Assembly: GCA_041389885.1 (NCBI GenBank)
Contig: JAWKRB010000030.1
Coordinates: 31,631-95,630, forward strand
Reading direction: 5' to 3'
From: JAWKRB01 sp041389885
GTDB lineage: Bacteria; Myxococcota_A; Polyangia; Polyangiales; Ga0077539
DNA length: 64,000 nt
Part shown: positions 9,411-18,601 of the stretch, in pieces
How positions within the stretch are numbered: position 1 is the first letter of the stretch
Layout of the letters: each line of letters starts with the position of its first letter
Program-made: the position numbers and the translations under genes
Notes under the pieces: generated by a model
The model's database searches: none
Seen by the model: only the letters and a program-made list of their open reading frames with translations
What the model was told of the DNA's origin: nothing

Positions 9411-10409
9411 ATGCAGTACACGGTCACCCTCATCCCCGGCGACGGCATCGGCCCGGAGGTCACCGAGGCCACGCAAGAGGTCATCGCCGCCGCGGGCGTG
9501 CAGATCGCCTGGGAGCGCTACGACGCCGGCGCGACCGCCGCGGAGCTGCTGGGCACGCCCTGCCCCGACGAGCTCATCGCGTCGATTCAGCGCAACCGCA
9601 TCGCGCTCAAGGGGCCCGTGGGCACGCCCATCGGCACGGGCTTTCGCTCGGTCAACGTGACCCTGCGGCGCGCGCTGGACCTGTACGCCTGCGTGCGCCC
9701 GGTGCGCTCGCTCAAGGGCGTGCCCGCGCGGTGGGAGAGCGTCGACCTGATCATCGTGCGAGAGAACACCGAGGGGCTGTACTCGGGCATCGAGCACATG
9801 GTGGTGCCCGGCGTCGCCGAGAGCCTCAAGGTGGTCACCGAGAAGGCGTGCCAGCGCATCACCGAGTTCGCCTTTCGCCACGCGCGCGCCAAGGGCCGCC
9901 GCAGGCTGAGCGTGGTGCACAAGGCGAACATCATGAAGCTCACCGACGGGATGTTCCTCGACGTGGCGCGGCGCGCGGCGCGGCGCTTCCCCGACATCGC
10001 CACCGAGGAGGTCATCGTCGACGCCTGCGCGATGGGGCTGGTGCGCGACCCCTCGCACTTTGACGTGCTGGTGATGGACAACCTCTACGGCGACATCCTC
10101 TCCGACCTCGCCGCGGGCCTCGTGGGCGGGCTCGGCGTGGTGCCCGGCGCGAACATCGGCGACGAGTGCGCGGTCTTCGAGGCGGTGCACGGCTGCGCGC
10201 CCGACATCGCGGGGCAGGGCGTGGCCAACCCCACGGCGCTGGTGCTCTCCGCGGCGATGATGCTCGACGCGATGGGCGAGCGCGACGCCGCGCGGCGCGT
10301 CGAGTCGGCCGTCGCGAAGGTCTACGCCGACACCGACACGCGCACGCCGGACCTCGGCGGCGCGGCGAGCACGTCGGAGTTCACCCGCGCGCTCATCGCG
10401 CAGCTCTGA
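9411..10409 (+). CDS. NAD-dependent isocitrate dehydrogenase (isocitrate/isopropylmalate dehydrogenase family)
   Basis: A 332-residue decarboxylating dehydrogenase. The family signatures are LIPGDGIGPEV at the N-terminus, SVNVTLRRALDLYACVRPVRS (substrate loop), IVRENTEGLYSGIEH (phosphorylation-loop region), a Lys/Asp set in VVHKANIMKLTDG, MDNLYGDILSDLAAGLVGGLG, and AVFEAVHGCAPDIAGQ near the cofactor site. The short length and sequence style match the NAD-type homo-oligomeric isocitrate dehydrogenases rather than long NADP Icd; homoisocitrate or isopropylmalate dehydrogenase is less likely but cannot be excluded by eye. ATG 9411 has an AGGAG ribosome-binding site eight bases upstream. It appears to be a single-gene unit. 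Confidence 0.88.
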   Translation: MQYTVTLIPGDGIGPEVTEATQEVIAAAGVQIAWERYDAGATAAELLGTPCPDELIASIQRNRIALKGPVGTPIGTGFRSVNVTLRRALDLYACVRPVRSLKGVPARWESVDLIIVRENTEGLYSGIEHMVVPGVAESLKVVTEKACQRITEFAFRHARAKGRRRLSVVHKANIMKLTDGMFLDVARRAARRFPDIATEEVIVDACAMGLVRDPSHFDVLVMDNLYGDILSDLAAGLVGGLGVVPGANIGDECAVFEAVHGCAPDIAGQGVANPTALVLSAAMMLDAMGERDAARRVESAVAKVYADTDTRTPDLGGAASTSEFTRALIAQL

Positions 10410-10415
10410 GCGCGC

Positions 10416-11471
10416 TCAGGTCCCGCCGTCGGCGCCCGCGTACATGCGGTTGAGCGCGTCGACGGCGCCCACGACGTCGCCCTGCCCGAACCAGTCGACG
10501 TAGACCACCGACGCCGCGCGCCCGGTCTCGGCGAGGCAGCGGCGCGCGCGGGCGACCACGGCGTCGCGGTCGTTGGCCTGCCGCGCGAGCTCGGCGTCGG
10601 GCACGACCACCCCCATGCCCAGGTCCCGGTAGATGAACTGGTTGAGGTAGTAGATCGAGTTCTCGCCGCGCCCCCGGTAGAACGCGCACGAGAAGCCCGA
10701 CGCGGCGGTGACGTTGTAGTCGGTGTCGACGATGTGGTCCCAGAGGTGGAGCATCCACGGAGGGCGCGAGGCGTCGCGGCTGTCGTTGAAGACCACCAGG
10801 CGGCGGCCCGCGTCGATCATCGCCTGCAGCGTGGGCCACTCGCCGGCGCGCTCGAGGGTGAAGAGACGCGGCGTGAGCCCCACCTCGTCGAAGACCGCCG
10901 CGACCCGCGCGGGCGTGACCGCGCTCTCGAGGTAGAGCGTCACGACCTCGCGGGGGTTCGCGTCGAGAAACGCCTTGATCTCTCGGAGAATTCCGTCGAG
11001 GCGCTCGGTGCCCAGGCGCCCGCGCAGGTCGGTGTTGTGCGTGACGTACACGCGGTCGGCCTCGTCGGGGTCGGCGCCGTAGTAGGGGCAGGGGCGCAGC
11101 CCGAGCCCGCGAATCCCCGCGCGGAGCTGCTCGGAGATGGGCAGGTCCTGATTGGGGAAGATGTACCGAACGGGCCCGCCGGCGGCGTAGCTGTACGCGT
11201 TGTGCGTCGCGGCGATGGCGACCCGGTCGTAGGTGCGCCCGCAGTTCACGACGAGCCCGTTGCATCCCCCCGGCTCGCCAGGGTGGGGCGTCGCGCGGGG
11301 CACGTCGTCGGCCACCGCGTCCATCGCCGACGCGTCGACGGCGTCAGGCGGCGCGGTCACCTCGAGCGCGGGCAGGTCGACCGAGGCGTCGACCACGGGC
11401 GCGGCGCCCTCGCAGCCCGTGACGAGCGCGAGGGCGAGGGCGAATGACATCGTGGGAGAGGAGCGCTTCAC
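10416..11471 (-). CDS. Lipoprotein with phosphatidylinositol-specific phospholipase C-like domain
   Basis: 351 residues. MKRSSPTMSFALALALVTGC gives a lipoprotein signal with Cys20, followed by an Asp/Ala/Pro-rich spacer to about residue 65. The catalytic domain resembles the PI-PLC X (TIM-barrel) family: IAATHNAYSY (His90), RAGIRGLGLRPCP (Arg121 region) and VYVTHNTDL (His145), the expected pair of catalytic histidines with the intervening Arg. Predicted to be tethered to a membrane and to act on a phosphodiester lipid or glycolipid outside the cytoplasm; the substrate is unknown. GTG 11471 is preferred to ATG 11450 because it adds the basic n-region. Confidence 0.8.
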   Translation of the reverse strand: MKRSSPTMSFALALALVTGCEGAAPVVDASVDLPALEVTAPPDAVDASAMDAVADDVPRATPHPGEPGGCNGLVVNCGRTYDRVAIAATHNAYSYAAGGPVRYIFPNQDLPISEQLRAGIRGLGLRPCPYYGADPDEADRVYVTHNTDLRGRLGTERLDGILREIKAFLDANPREVVTLYLESAVTPARVAAVFDEVGLTPRLFTLERAGEWPTLQAMIDAGRRLVVFNDSRDASRPPWMLHLWDHIVDTDYNVTAASGFSCAFYRGRGENSIYYLNQFIYRDLGMGVVVPDAELARQANDRDAVVARARRCLAETGRAASVVYVDWFGQGDVVGAVDALNRMYAGADGGT

Positions 11472-11514
11472 CCGCGAAGCGTAGCGCGGCTGCGCGCGAG
11501 AATCGCGGGGTGGG

Positions 11515-13439
11515 TCAGTGGCCGAAGAGCCCCAGGTTCGCGAGGATGGCGTAGGCCGCCGCGGCCAGCGACTCGCCCGCCACCGCGCCCGACGCGAGGG
11601 GCACGATGAAGCGCTCGGCGCTCTTCTTTCTGAAGCGCGTCCAGAGCTCGGCGAGGATCGCGCCGAGAAAGAACGCGAGGGAGTTGGCGAAGGGCACCAC
11701 GAAGGCGAGACCCACGCCCATGGCGCTGGGGATCCACGGGCGAATCTTCGGCGCGCGCTTCGCGGCGAGGCGCTCGAGGAGGGGCAGGGCGATGCCCACG
11801 ACGCCGCCCACGACGATGGCGAGGCGCGCGGTCGCGGGGATGGAGCTCACCCCGGTCGAGAGCGCCTCGGCGACCGCGAACCACATGCCCGTGGCGGGGG
11901 AGTGAAAGGCCTCGAGGGCCGCGCGGTTGGGCACGAGGAGGTACCACGCGGGCACCACGGCGAGGACGCCGAAGAAGGTGCCGATGAACTGCGCGAGGAA
12001 CTGCTTTCGCGGGTTCGCGCCGAGGAGGTAGCCCGACTTCAGGTCGGTGAGCAGGTCGGCGCTGGAGCCCGCCGCGCCCGCGGTGATCCCCGCGGTCATC
12101 AGGTTCACGGTCTTGTCGGCGGGGGCGAGCACGGCGTAGACGAGCTGGGTGATCTTGCCCATCGCGCCGATGGGGGTGGTGTCGGTCTCGCCGGTGGCGC
12201 GGCAGGCGACGAGCGCGAGCGCGAAGGAGAGCACCACCGAGAGCAGCCCGAGGAGCGGGTGGATCCCCATCGCGAGCCAGCAGAGGGCCATGAGCCCGAG
12301 GGTCACGGGGGCCAGGCCCATGACCATCCACGACGTCGGAACCTCCAGCGCCGCAAGGGGATCGTCGTCAACCTTGGCCGCGCCGCCGCGCACGCCCGTC
12401 AGCGCCCGGGCGATGGTGCGCCAGCTCATCGCGAAGGAGGTGAGCCCCGAGGCCACCATCAGCGCGGTGCCCAGCCAGAGCGACCAGCGCGTGACCTTCA
12501 CGGCCACCAGCACGTTCGCGGGGTTGAGGGCGACCTCCATGTGCCCGATGAAGTGCTTGCCGGGGGCGACCCAGGCCTGCTGGCCGAGGACCCAGGGCGC
12601 GAGCGCGAGGTAGTTGATCAGCGAGCCGAGCATCATCGACGCGCTCACGCGCAGGCCGACGATCATCCCCGCGGCGATGAGCAGGAGGCTGGGCTCGAAG
12701 GCCATGCCGAGCTGCGCGCCGGAGTAGCTCTGGCCGCCGACGGCGAACATCCTGAACTTCAGCGCGAGCTCGGGCGGGATGATCTCGAGCGAGCGGAGCA
12801 TCCCGACCACGCCGCCGGTGACCAGCGCGGAGATCAGCGCGCGGGCCTTCTGCACCGACTCCTGACCCTTGGCGTAGAGCGACCGGAGCGTCTCCGCCGC
12901 CGCGATGCCCGAGGGGAAGGGGAGCTGCTCTTGATTGATCATCTGCCGCTTCATCGGGATCGCGAGGAACACCCCGAGCAGCGCCACGAGCAGCACCCAC
13001 GCCGTGACGGGGATCCACCCCATGCGTCGTCCGTCGCCGGTGATCATCAGCAGCGCGCCCACCGCCGTCGCGAGGGTGCCGCCGGTCGAGTACCCCGCCG
13101 CCGAGGCCGTCGACTGCATGCAGTTGTTCTCGAGCAGCGTCATCGGCGTCTTCGCGATCCCGAGGACCATGAAGAGGTTCCAGATCGCGAAGGAGAGCAC
13201 GCAGGCCGTGATCGCCACGCCGAAGGCCCAGCCGAGCTTCAGCGTCGTGTAGAGGTTGCTGATCGACATCAGCATGCCCAGCACGCCCCCATCAGCACCG
13301 CGCGCACCGTGAGCTGCGGCGTGTGATCGCCGGCGTAGTAGCGCTCGAACCACACCCGGTCCCGGTCCTCGGGGGGCACCGCGGCCAGGTCGGGGAGCTC
13401 GGCCGGCGCGCCCGTCGCCTCAGACATCTCGACGCTCAT
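11515..13439 (-). CDS. OPT-superfamily oligopeptide transporter (one frameshift near the N-terminus)
   Basis: About 640 residues with some 14-16 hydrophobic helices. The N-terminus MSVEMSEATGAPAELPDL (ATG 13439) ends in TVRAVLMG and continues one base out of frame as GVLGMLMSISNLYTTLKLGW. The break lies in a run of five C on the plus strand (13286-13290) where six would restore the frame, so a one-base consensus error is likely. OPT features are the LKLGWAFGV segment, LLENNCMQSTASAAGYSTGG and the paired transmembrane repeats; these proteins import peptides or metal-chelate complexes by proton coupling. The substrate is not predictable here. Confidence 0.83.
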
Positions 13440-13500
13440 GCGGTCAGCGATATCGCGGTCCCGCGCGGGAGGGCAACGGCCGCGTTGACCTCGCGCGCGG

Positions 13501-14280
13501 ATGAAACAGACTCTCCCCGCCACCCCCATGAGCGAGTACGACAACCCCCACGACCGCCCCGAGGCCGTTCACGAGCGCAGCGCGCAAGAAGACCCCTGGG
13601 TGATGTACCTCGTGGTCCGCCGCGAGCGGCTCCCGAGCCTCGCCGAGACCGTGTGCGCGGGCGCGGTCGCCGCGGTCGACTGCGTGGCGGGGTGGCGCGA
13701 CGACCCGACCTGGCGCGAGGGCTTCGACGCCTGGCTCGCGCGCTCGTTTCGCAAGGTGTGCCTCCGCGCCAACGAGAAGGACTGGGCGCGCCTCGCGACC
13801 TACGACCGAGGCGTGGGCCTCGCGCGGGCCGAGCCCGTCGTCGCCGCCCTCCCGCCGCGCAAGAAGTCTCAGCGAGACAAGCTCCTGGTGCACCTCCAGG
13901 CCTTCGCCACGGGCGAGCACGCCGAGGCCCCGCCGCCGCGCGAGTTGCCCCACGCGATGCGCCTCGTGCTCAACGGCGACCTGGCGATGAGCACCGGCAA
14001 GGCCGTGGCGCAGGCCGCGCACGCCTCCCTCCACGCCCTCGCGGCCTTCGGCGCAGACGACCCCGACGGCGTCGCCCGGTGGCGCCTCGCGGGCATGCCC
14101 TGCGAGCTCCGACGGGCGACGGGGCGCGAGTGGGCGGCGCTGAAGGCCGTCGAGCGGGTGGCGGTGGTGCGCGACGCGGGGCTCACCGAGATCGCGCCAG
14201 GCAGCGAGACCTTCCTCGCGATGGCGCCCTCCGACCGCGGGCGCTGGTCGAGCGCGTACCTGTCCCTCCCGACGATGTGA
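13501..14280 (+). CDS. Protein with two PTH2-like (peptidyl-tRNA hydrolase 2) domains
   Basis: 259 residues. The C-terminal half (about 152-258) is a recognisable PTH2 fold: MRLVLNGDLAMSTGKAVAQAAHASLHAL, then a Trp, then CELRRATGREWAALKAVERVAVVRDAGLTEIAPGSETFLAMAP. The N-terminal half (about 34-130) has the same layout in degenerate form (VMYLVVRRERLPSLAETVCAGAVAAV, then FRKVCLRANEKDWARLATYDRGVGLARAEPVVAALPP), so this appears to be a tandem duplication. PTH2 enzymes cleave peptidyl-tRNA; only the second copy keeps the GK..AQ.AHA motif, so the first copy is probably structural. ATG 13501 is used; ATG 13528 is an alternative. Confidence 0.75.
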   Translation: MKQTLPATPMSEYDNPHDRPEAVHERSAQEDPWVMYLVVRRERLPSLAETVCAGAVAAVDCVAGWRDDPTWREGFDAWLARSFRKVCLRANEKDWARLATYDRGVGLARAEPVVAALPPRKKSQRDKLLVHLQAFATGEHAEAPPPRELPHAMRLVLNGDLAMSTGKAVAQAAHASLHALAAFGADDPDGVARWRLAGMPCELRRATGREWAALKAVERVAVVRDAGLTEIAPGSETFLAMAPSDRGRWSSAYLSLPTM

Positions 14281-14309
14281 CGGGCGCGCGGGGGCGATAC
14301 CCTGGCGCC

Positions 14310-15008
14310 ATGTCGCGATACGAACGGATCTACGAAGAGAGCGCCGAGGCCTACGACCTGCTCGTGCGCGCCGAGGACTGCGACGGCGCCCTCCGCGCGA
14401 GGCTCCGCGAGGTCACTGGCGACCTCGCCGGGCGCGACGCGCTCGAGCTGGGCTTCGGCACCGGGCGGGTGACCCGATGGCTGCTGGAGGCGGGCGCGCG
14501 GGTGCGCGGCGTCGAGCGCGCCCCGGCCATGGTCGCCCTCGCGCGCGCGCGCCTAGCCGCCGAGGGGCACGACGTGTCGGGGCTCGCCGTGGGCGACGCC
14601 TACGGCGCGAGCTTCGGCGCGTCGTGGGCGGCGACGGCGGTGGCGGGGTGGGTCTTCGGCCACGCCGTGACCTGGCACCCCGACGACTGGCAGACGAGGG
14701 TGCGAGGCGCCCTCGACGCGATGCGCGAGGCGGTGGTCCCTGGCGGCGCGGTGGTGGTGATCGAGACGCTGGGCACGGGTCACGAGCTGCCGTCGCCGCC
14801 CCCGTCGCTCGAGCCCTACTTCGACCTGCTGCAGGACTGCGGCTTCACGCCCGCCGCGCTGCGCACCGACTACGCCTTCGACGACGCGGCCGCGGCCGAG
14901 CGAGCCACGCGCTTCTTCTTCGGCGACGCGATGGGCGACCGGGTGCGGGAGCGGGGCTGGTCCCGCGTGCCAGAGTGCACGGGGCTGTGGGTCACGCGGA
15001 GGGGGTAG
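14310..15008 (+). CDS. Class I SAM-dependent methyltransferase
   Basis: 232 residues. The SAM-binding motif I is ALELGFGTGRVTRWLLEAGARVRGVE, followed by AMVALARARLA (post-I) and AVVPGGAVVVIETLG (motif III). The opening MSRYERIYEESAEAYDLLV is typical of ubiquinone/menaquinone-biosynthesis-like (UbiE-type) small-molecule methyltransferases, but the substrate cannot be named. It follows the PTH2-like gene by 29 bases on the same strand. Confidence 0.85.
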   Translation: MSRYERIYEESAEAYDLLVRAEDCDGALRARLREVTGDLAGRDALELGFGTGRVTRWLLEAGARVRGVERAPAMVALARARLAAEGHDVSGLAVGDAYGASFGASWAATAVAGWVFGHAVTWHPDDWQTRVRGALDAMREAVVPGGAVVVIETLGTGHELPSPPPSLEPYFDLLQDCGFTPAALRTDYAFDDAAAAERATRFFFGDAMGDRVRERGWSRVPECTGLWVTRRG

Positions 15009-15032
15009 GGCGGGGCGAGGGCGCGCGCGCGG

Positions 15033-17066
15033 TCACTGCGGGGTGACGGTCGCGGTCAGGGTGTAGGAGCCGCGGTTGTTCTGCGAGAACCCGTCGACGA
15101 ACACCGTGTAGGTGCCGGGCGTCAGCGTGGTCTCGACGAGGGAGTGACGCGTGTCGCCCGCGTCGTCGTTGCACGCGCGCTCGGAGCTGGCCGAGGTGCA
15201 GTCCTGGCGGATGTACACCGCCGGGTCGTAGCCCTGCGTGGTCGACTCGACCGCGATGCGCACCGCGGAGGGGCGGGTGACGCGCAGGCGGTAGAGGTTC
15301 TCAGGGCTGCGCGCGCCGCCCGCGCACGACGCCTGAAAGCGGTCGTCGCCGTTGGTGGTGCCCGTGACGGTGCGGCCCGAGACGAGCAGGGGCGCGGTGC
15401 GGCAGAGGCGCTCGACCAGCGCGGCGTCTTCGAGGCGCGCGTTCAGGCGAAAGCGACCGAAGGCGCGGGGGGTCGCGCTGTCGACCACCACGTAGTAGGT
15501 GCCCGCGTCGAGCACCTGGTCGAGGGCCGACTGCTCGCCCAGGGCGCCCGCGCGGCAGCGGTCGCGCGCCGCGGCGATCTGCGTGCAGTCGCGCACGATG
15601 GTGAGGGTGCCCTGCTGCCCGAGGTCAGACTGCTCGAACCAGACGCGCGCCCGCGATCGGGTGGGCACGTCGAGGCGGTAGACCACGTCGTAGCCCTCCT
15701 GCGGCGCGCCGCAGGGGGAGGCGAGGTCGTCGTGGGCCTGCAGGGTGTTGCCCTCCACGGGCGTGCCCGGCGTGAGCGGGACCGCGTCGGCGCAGGTGTC
15801 GCCCGGCGTGCTGCCCCCCGCCATGGGCGCGAGGTCGGCCTCGAGGGTGTAGTTGCCCTGCGCGTTGGCGTGAAAGCCGTCGGCGAAGACGTAGTACGTG
15901 CCCTCTTGCAGCACGGTGTTGAGGCGCGAGTGCTGGATGTCCTCGGCGTCGTCGTTGCACGCCAGCTCGCTGGCCGCGTCGGCGCAGGCGCGGCGCACGT
16001 GGATCACGGCGTCGAAGTCGCTCTCGGAGTGGAGCTGCACCCGCGACTCGCGGGGCACCGCGAGGGTGTACACGCGCTCGGGGCCGCGGGCGTTGCCGCC
16101 GCAGCGGGCGTGAAAGACGTCGTGGTCCTGGGCCGAGAGTTGGCCGGTGACGGGGGTGTTGGGGGGCAGCGCCGCGGCGTTCTGACAGATCTCCGCGGGG
16201 GAGGGCACGTCGGCGAGCTGGAGGGTGAGCGAGTAGCGCCCGCGGTTGCGCCCGAAGCCGTCGGCGAAGACGAAGTAGGTGCCGGGGTCGAGGGGGGCCG
16301 AGATGCGCGAGTGGCTGGTGTCGCCGTCGTCGTCGTTGCAGGCGACCTCGGTCTCGGCGTCTTCGCACGACGCGCGGAGGTAGAGCGTGCCGTCGAAGTT
16401 GCCCGAGGTCTCCATCGCGATCGTCGCGAGCTGACGGCGCTCGAGGGTGAAGGTGTAGACGACCTCAGGGGCGCCGTTGCCCTCCTCGGCCCCGACGCAC
16501 GACCCGCTCTGGTTGCTCGACCCCTCGCTGGTGTTCCCGCTCACCGCCTGACCCGGCGTGAGGGGGATCGCCGACGCGCAGGTGCCCGGACCGCCGCCCG
16601 CGGCCCCGCCCGCGCCCGCGAAGCCCGCGGGCGGTGAGCCCTGCCAGCGACCCAGGAGGTAGCTCCCAGAGCCCGCGGTCATCCGGAGCGCGAGGTTGTA
16701 GCGGCCCGCGGCGCGGGGGCACCAGGTCAGCGCGGCCTGGGTGCCGTGCGTGGTGTCACCCGCCACGCGCGCGTTGTTCGCGTCGAAGACCTCGAGGTCG
16801 ACGTCCCGCGCGCCCTCGCCGCCGAAGGCGACGAAGGTGTAGCAGCGCGCCTGGAGCTCTACCGGGATCTGCACGCGGCCGCCCTCCGCCAGCGAGCCCT
16901 CGGAGAGGTTCCCGAGCTGCGCGATGCCGAGGCTCTCGAGCGTGTTGTGAACCGCCGTGAAACGAGGCTGAATCCCCGCGCTGCCAGTGCATGAGAGCGC
17001 GAGCGCGGCCATCGCCGCGCCCAGGGAGCGTCCCGCGCCCCACCGGCGCGTCCGTCGTGTCGTCAT
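15033..17066 (-). CDS. Secreted lipoprotein with five or so PPC (pre-peptidase C-terminal) repeats
   Basis: 677 residues from ATG 17066. The signal is RRWGAGRSLGAAMAALALSC (lipobox LALSC). The rest is a chain of roughly 120-residue beta-sandwich repeats. Each begins with C..A..L.(P)G..V.G.T, contains a C...(S/T)E.(A)CNDD..D..HSR block and ends L..GTY.VF.DGF..N.RG.Y.L, the pattern of PPC domains. Four copies are nearly complete and one is divergent. PPC domains normally sit beside secreted proteases, but no catalytic domain is present. A role in surface binding is an inference. Confidence 0.8.
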   Translation of the reverse strand: MTTRRTRRWGAGRSLGAAMAALALSCTGSAGIQPRFTAVHNTLESLGIAQLGNLSEGSLAEGGRVQIPVELQARCYTFVAFGGEGARDVDLEVFDANNARVAGDTTHGTQAALTWCPRAAGRYNLALRMTAGSGSYLLGRWQGSPPAGFAGAGGAAGGGPGTCASAIPLTPGQAVSGNTSEGSSNQSGSCVGAEEGNGAPEVVYTFTLERRQLATIAMETSGNFDGTLYLRASCEDAETEVACNDDDGDTSHSRISAPLDPGTYFVFADGFGRNRGRYSLTLQLADVPSPAEICQNAAALPPNTPVTGQLSAQDHDVFHARCGGNARGPERVYTLAVPRESRVQLHSESDFDAVIHVRRACADAASELACNDDAEDIQHSRLNTVLQEGTYYVFADGFHANAQGNYTLEADLAPMAGGSTPGDTCADAVPLTPGTPVEGNTLQAHDDLASPCGAPQEGYDVVYRLDVPTRSRARVWFEQSDLGQQGTLTIVRDCTQIAAARDRCRAGALGEQSALDQVLDAGTYYVVVDSATPRAFGRFRLNARLEDAALVERLCRTAPLLVSGRTVTGTTNGDDRFQASCAGGARSPENLYRLRVTRPSAVRIAVESTTQGYDPAVYIRQDCTSASSERACNDDAGDTRHSLVETTLTPGTYTVFVDGFSQNNRGSYTLTATVTPQ

Positions 17067-17235
17067 TATGGGTCTCGCATCCTCTCGCCTCGCGCCTCGC
17101 GCGGGGCGGTGCGTTATCGCACGAAACCCGCCGCGGGTGCGTCTGCGAGGCCCGAGCGTACGCCGGCGACAGGCGGGTTCTCTCAAGAGCCGCCTCCGGG
17201 GTGGCCCGCACGCCGTGTGCTACGTTGACGGTGCG

Positions 17236-18414
17236 ATGAGCGATGCCGCGATGACGATGAACGAAGTGCGGCGCGAGCGGCTCACGCGACAAGGGCTGCG
17301 CGGAGAGGGCAGCCCGCAGACCCTCGCCGAGGGCGTCGCATCGTTGCTCGGCGTGCCCATGCCCGTGGGCGCCAGCGCCGCCCTGGCGCTGCGGGCGCGC
17401 GGGCTCATCGAGCGGCGTGAGGAGCTCGACGAGGCCTGGCTCCAGCGCGGTGAGCTCGCGGCGGTGCCCGGTCCCCGCGGCATGCTCTGGCTCTGCGCCG
17501 CCGCCGACGCGCCCCTCCTACGATCCTTCGCGGTCGCCGACCACGCCGCGCGTGAGGCCCGCGTCGCGTCTGCGGCCGCGCTCACGGCGGGCGACCTCAT
17601 CAACGCCCGCGACGCGCTGCGCGTCGCCCTGAGCAAGCCGCTCCGCCCCGAGGAGCTGCGCGAGCGCCTCGCCCCGGAGCTCACGCGCCCGCTCGGCGCG
17701 CAGGTGCAGCGCGCCGGCGCGGTGACCCTCGCGGGCCTGGTGCTCCGCGGGATGTGGTGCGTCGGCGAGGTCACCCGCGCCCCGGTGTCGGGGCGCGTCG
17801 ACGGCGAGGTCTTCGCGTACTCCATCGACGGCTACCCCCGGGTCACCCCCAACGCCGCCGAGGCCGTCGACGTGGTCGCGCGTCGCTGGTTCGAGGCCCA
17901 GGGTCCCGCGAGCGCGCGCGCCTTCGCGGCGGCCTTCGGCATCGCCGCGGGCAGGGCCGCCGCGGCGCTCAAGCCCTTGCGGCTCAAGGCGATTCGCGCG
18001 GATTTCTCCGACGATCCCCTGCTCTGCGCGGGCGACCTCTCGACCGCGCCCTGGCGGTCGCCGGAGGTGGCGCTGCTCGGGGTGCGCGACCCGCTCACGG
18101 ACGCGTCGCCGACGCTGGCGGGCCTCGCGGCGCCAGAGCGCGCGCGGGGCGCCCTCGTTCGTTCGCTGGGCCCTGCGCCTCTGGTGATGGTCGACGGCGA
18201 GGTCGAGGGCACCTGGGGCGTCGACGCCCAGGGGCACGTGGCGCTGAGGCTCTTCGGTGAGCTCGAGGCGGGCGCGCACGAGGCCGTGCGCAACGCCGCC
18301 GAGACGCTGCAGTGGTTCATTCGTGACTCGCTCGGGGCGAGGCCCGCGCTGCACGGCACCGCGCTGCCGCGGCAGCTCCCGCCCATCACCGCCGAGATCG
18401 GCGGAGGGCTCTAG
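17236..18414 (+). CDS. Winged-helix DNA-binding domain protein (HTH_42-like)
   Basis: 392 residues from ATG 17236. The N-terminal pattern RRERLTRQGLRG..SPQTLAEGVASLLGV..PVGASAALALRARGL, followed by a LDEAWLQRGELAAVPGPRGMLWLCAAAD block, matches the winged-helix family usually annotated HTH_42/YcaQ-like. Its relatives include DNA-crosslink glycosylases, but this protein lacks the exact QAQ/TW.(M)RGT signature of well-studied members, so enzymatic activity is uncertain. It stands alone, convergent with the DUF1517-like gene. Confidence 0.65.
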   Translation: MSDAAMTMNEVRRERLTRQGLRGEGSPQTLAEGVASLLGVPMPVGASAALALRARGLIERREELDEAWLQRGELAAVPGPRGMLWLCAAADAPLLRSFAVADHAAREARVASAAALTAGDLINARDALRVALSKPLRPEELRERLAPELTRPLGAQVQRAGAVTLAGLVLRGMWCVGEVTRAPVSGRVDGEVFAYSIDGYPRVTPNAAEAVDVVARRWFEAQGPASARAFAAAFGIAAGRAAAALKPLRLKAIRADFSDDPLLCAGDLSTAPWRSPEVALLGVRDPLTDASPTLAGLAAPERARGALVRSLGPAPLVMVDGEVEGTWGVDAQGHVALRLFGELEAGAHEAVRNAAETLQWFIRDSLGARPALHGTALPRQLPPITAEIGGGL

Positions 18415-18448
18415 ACCCTTTCCACAGGGGAGGTGAAGGGTTCAGCGT

Positions 18449-18539
18449 GAGCGCTCCGGGGGCAGCGCCTCTCCGCGAGCACCGTCTCCATTGAAACTGC
18501 TCCAGAATGGATGCGTTCGACCTGGCCCCCGGAGCGCTC
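18449..18539. terminator. Long inverted repeat between convergent genes, possible bidirectional terminator
   Basis: The arms GAGCGCTCCGGGGGC (18449-18463) and GCCCCCGGAGCGCTC (18525-18539) are perfect 15-base complements separated by 61 bases. The spacer holds a smaller nested pair, TCCATT/AATGGA (starting near 18487 and 18506). It sits in the 187-base gap between two converging stop codons, which fits a shared terminator, but there is no U-tract and the loop is long; a remnant of a small repeat element is the alternative. Confidence 0.45.
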
Positions 18540-18601
18540 GCGTCGCTCCAGGCTCCGACGCGACCTCGCGGGGATCCCTGCTTCAGAGCACGACGCGAGC
18601 C

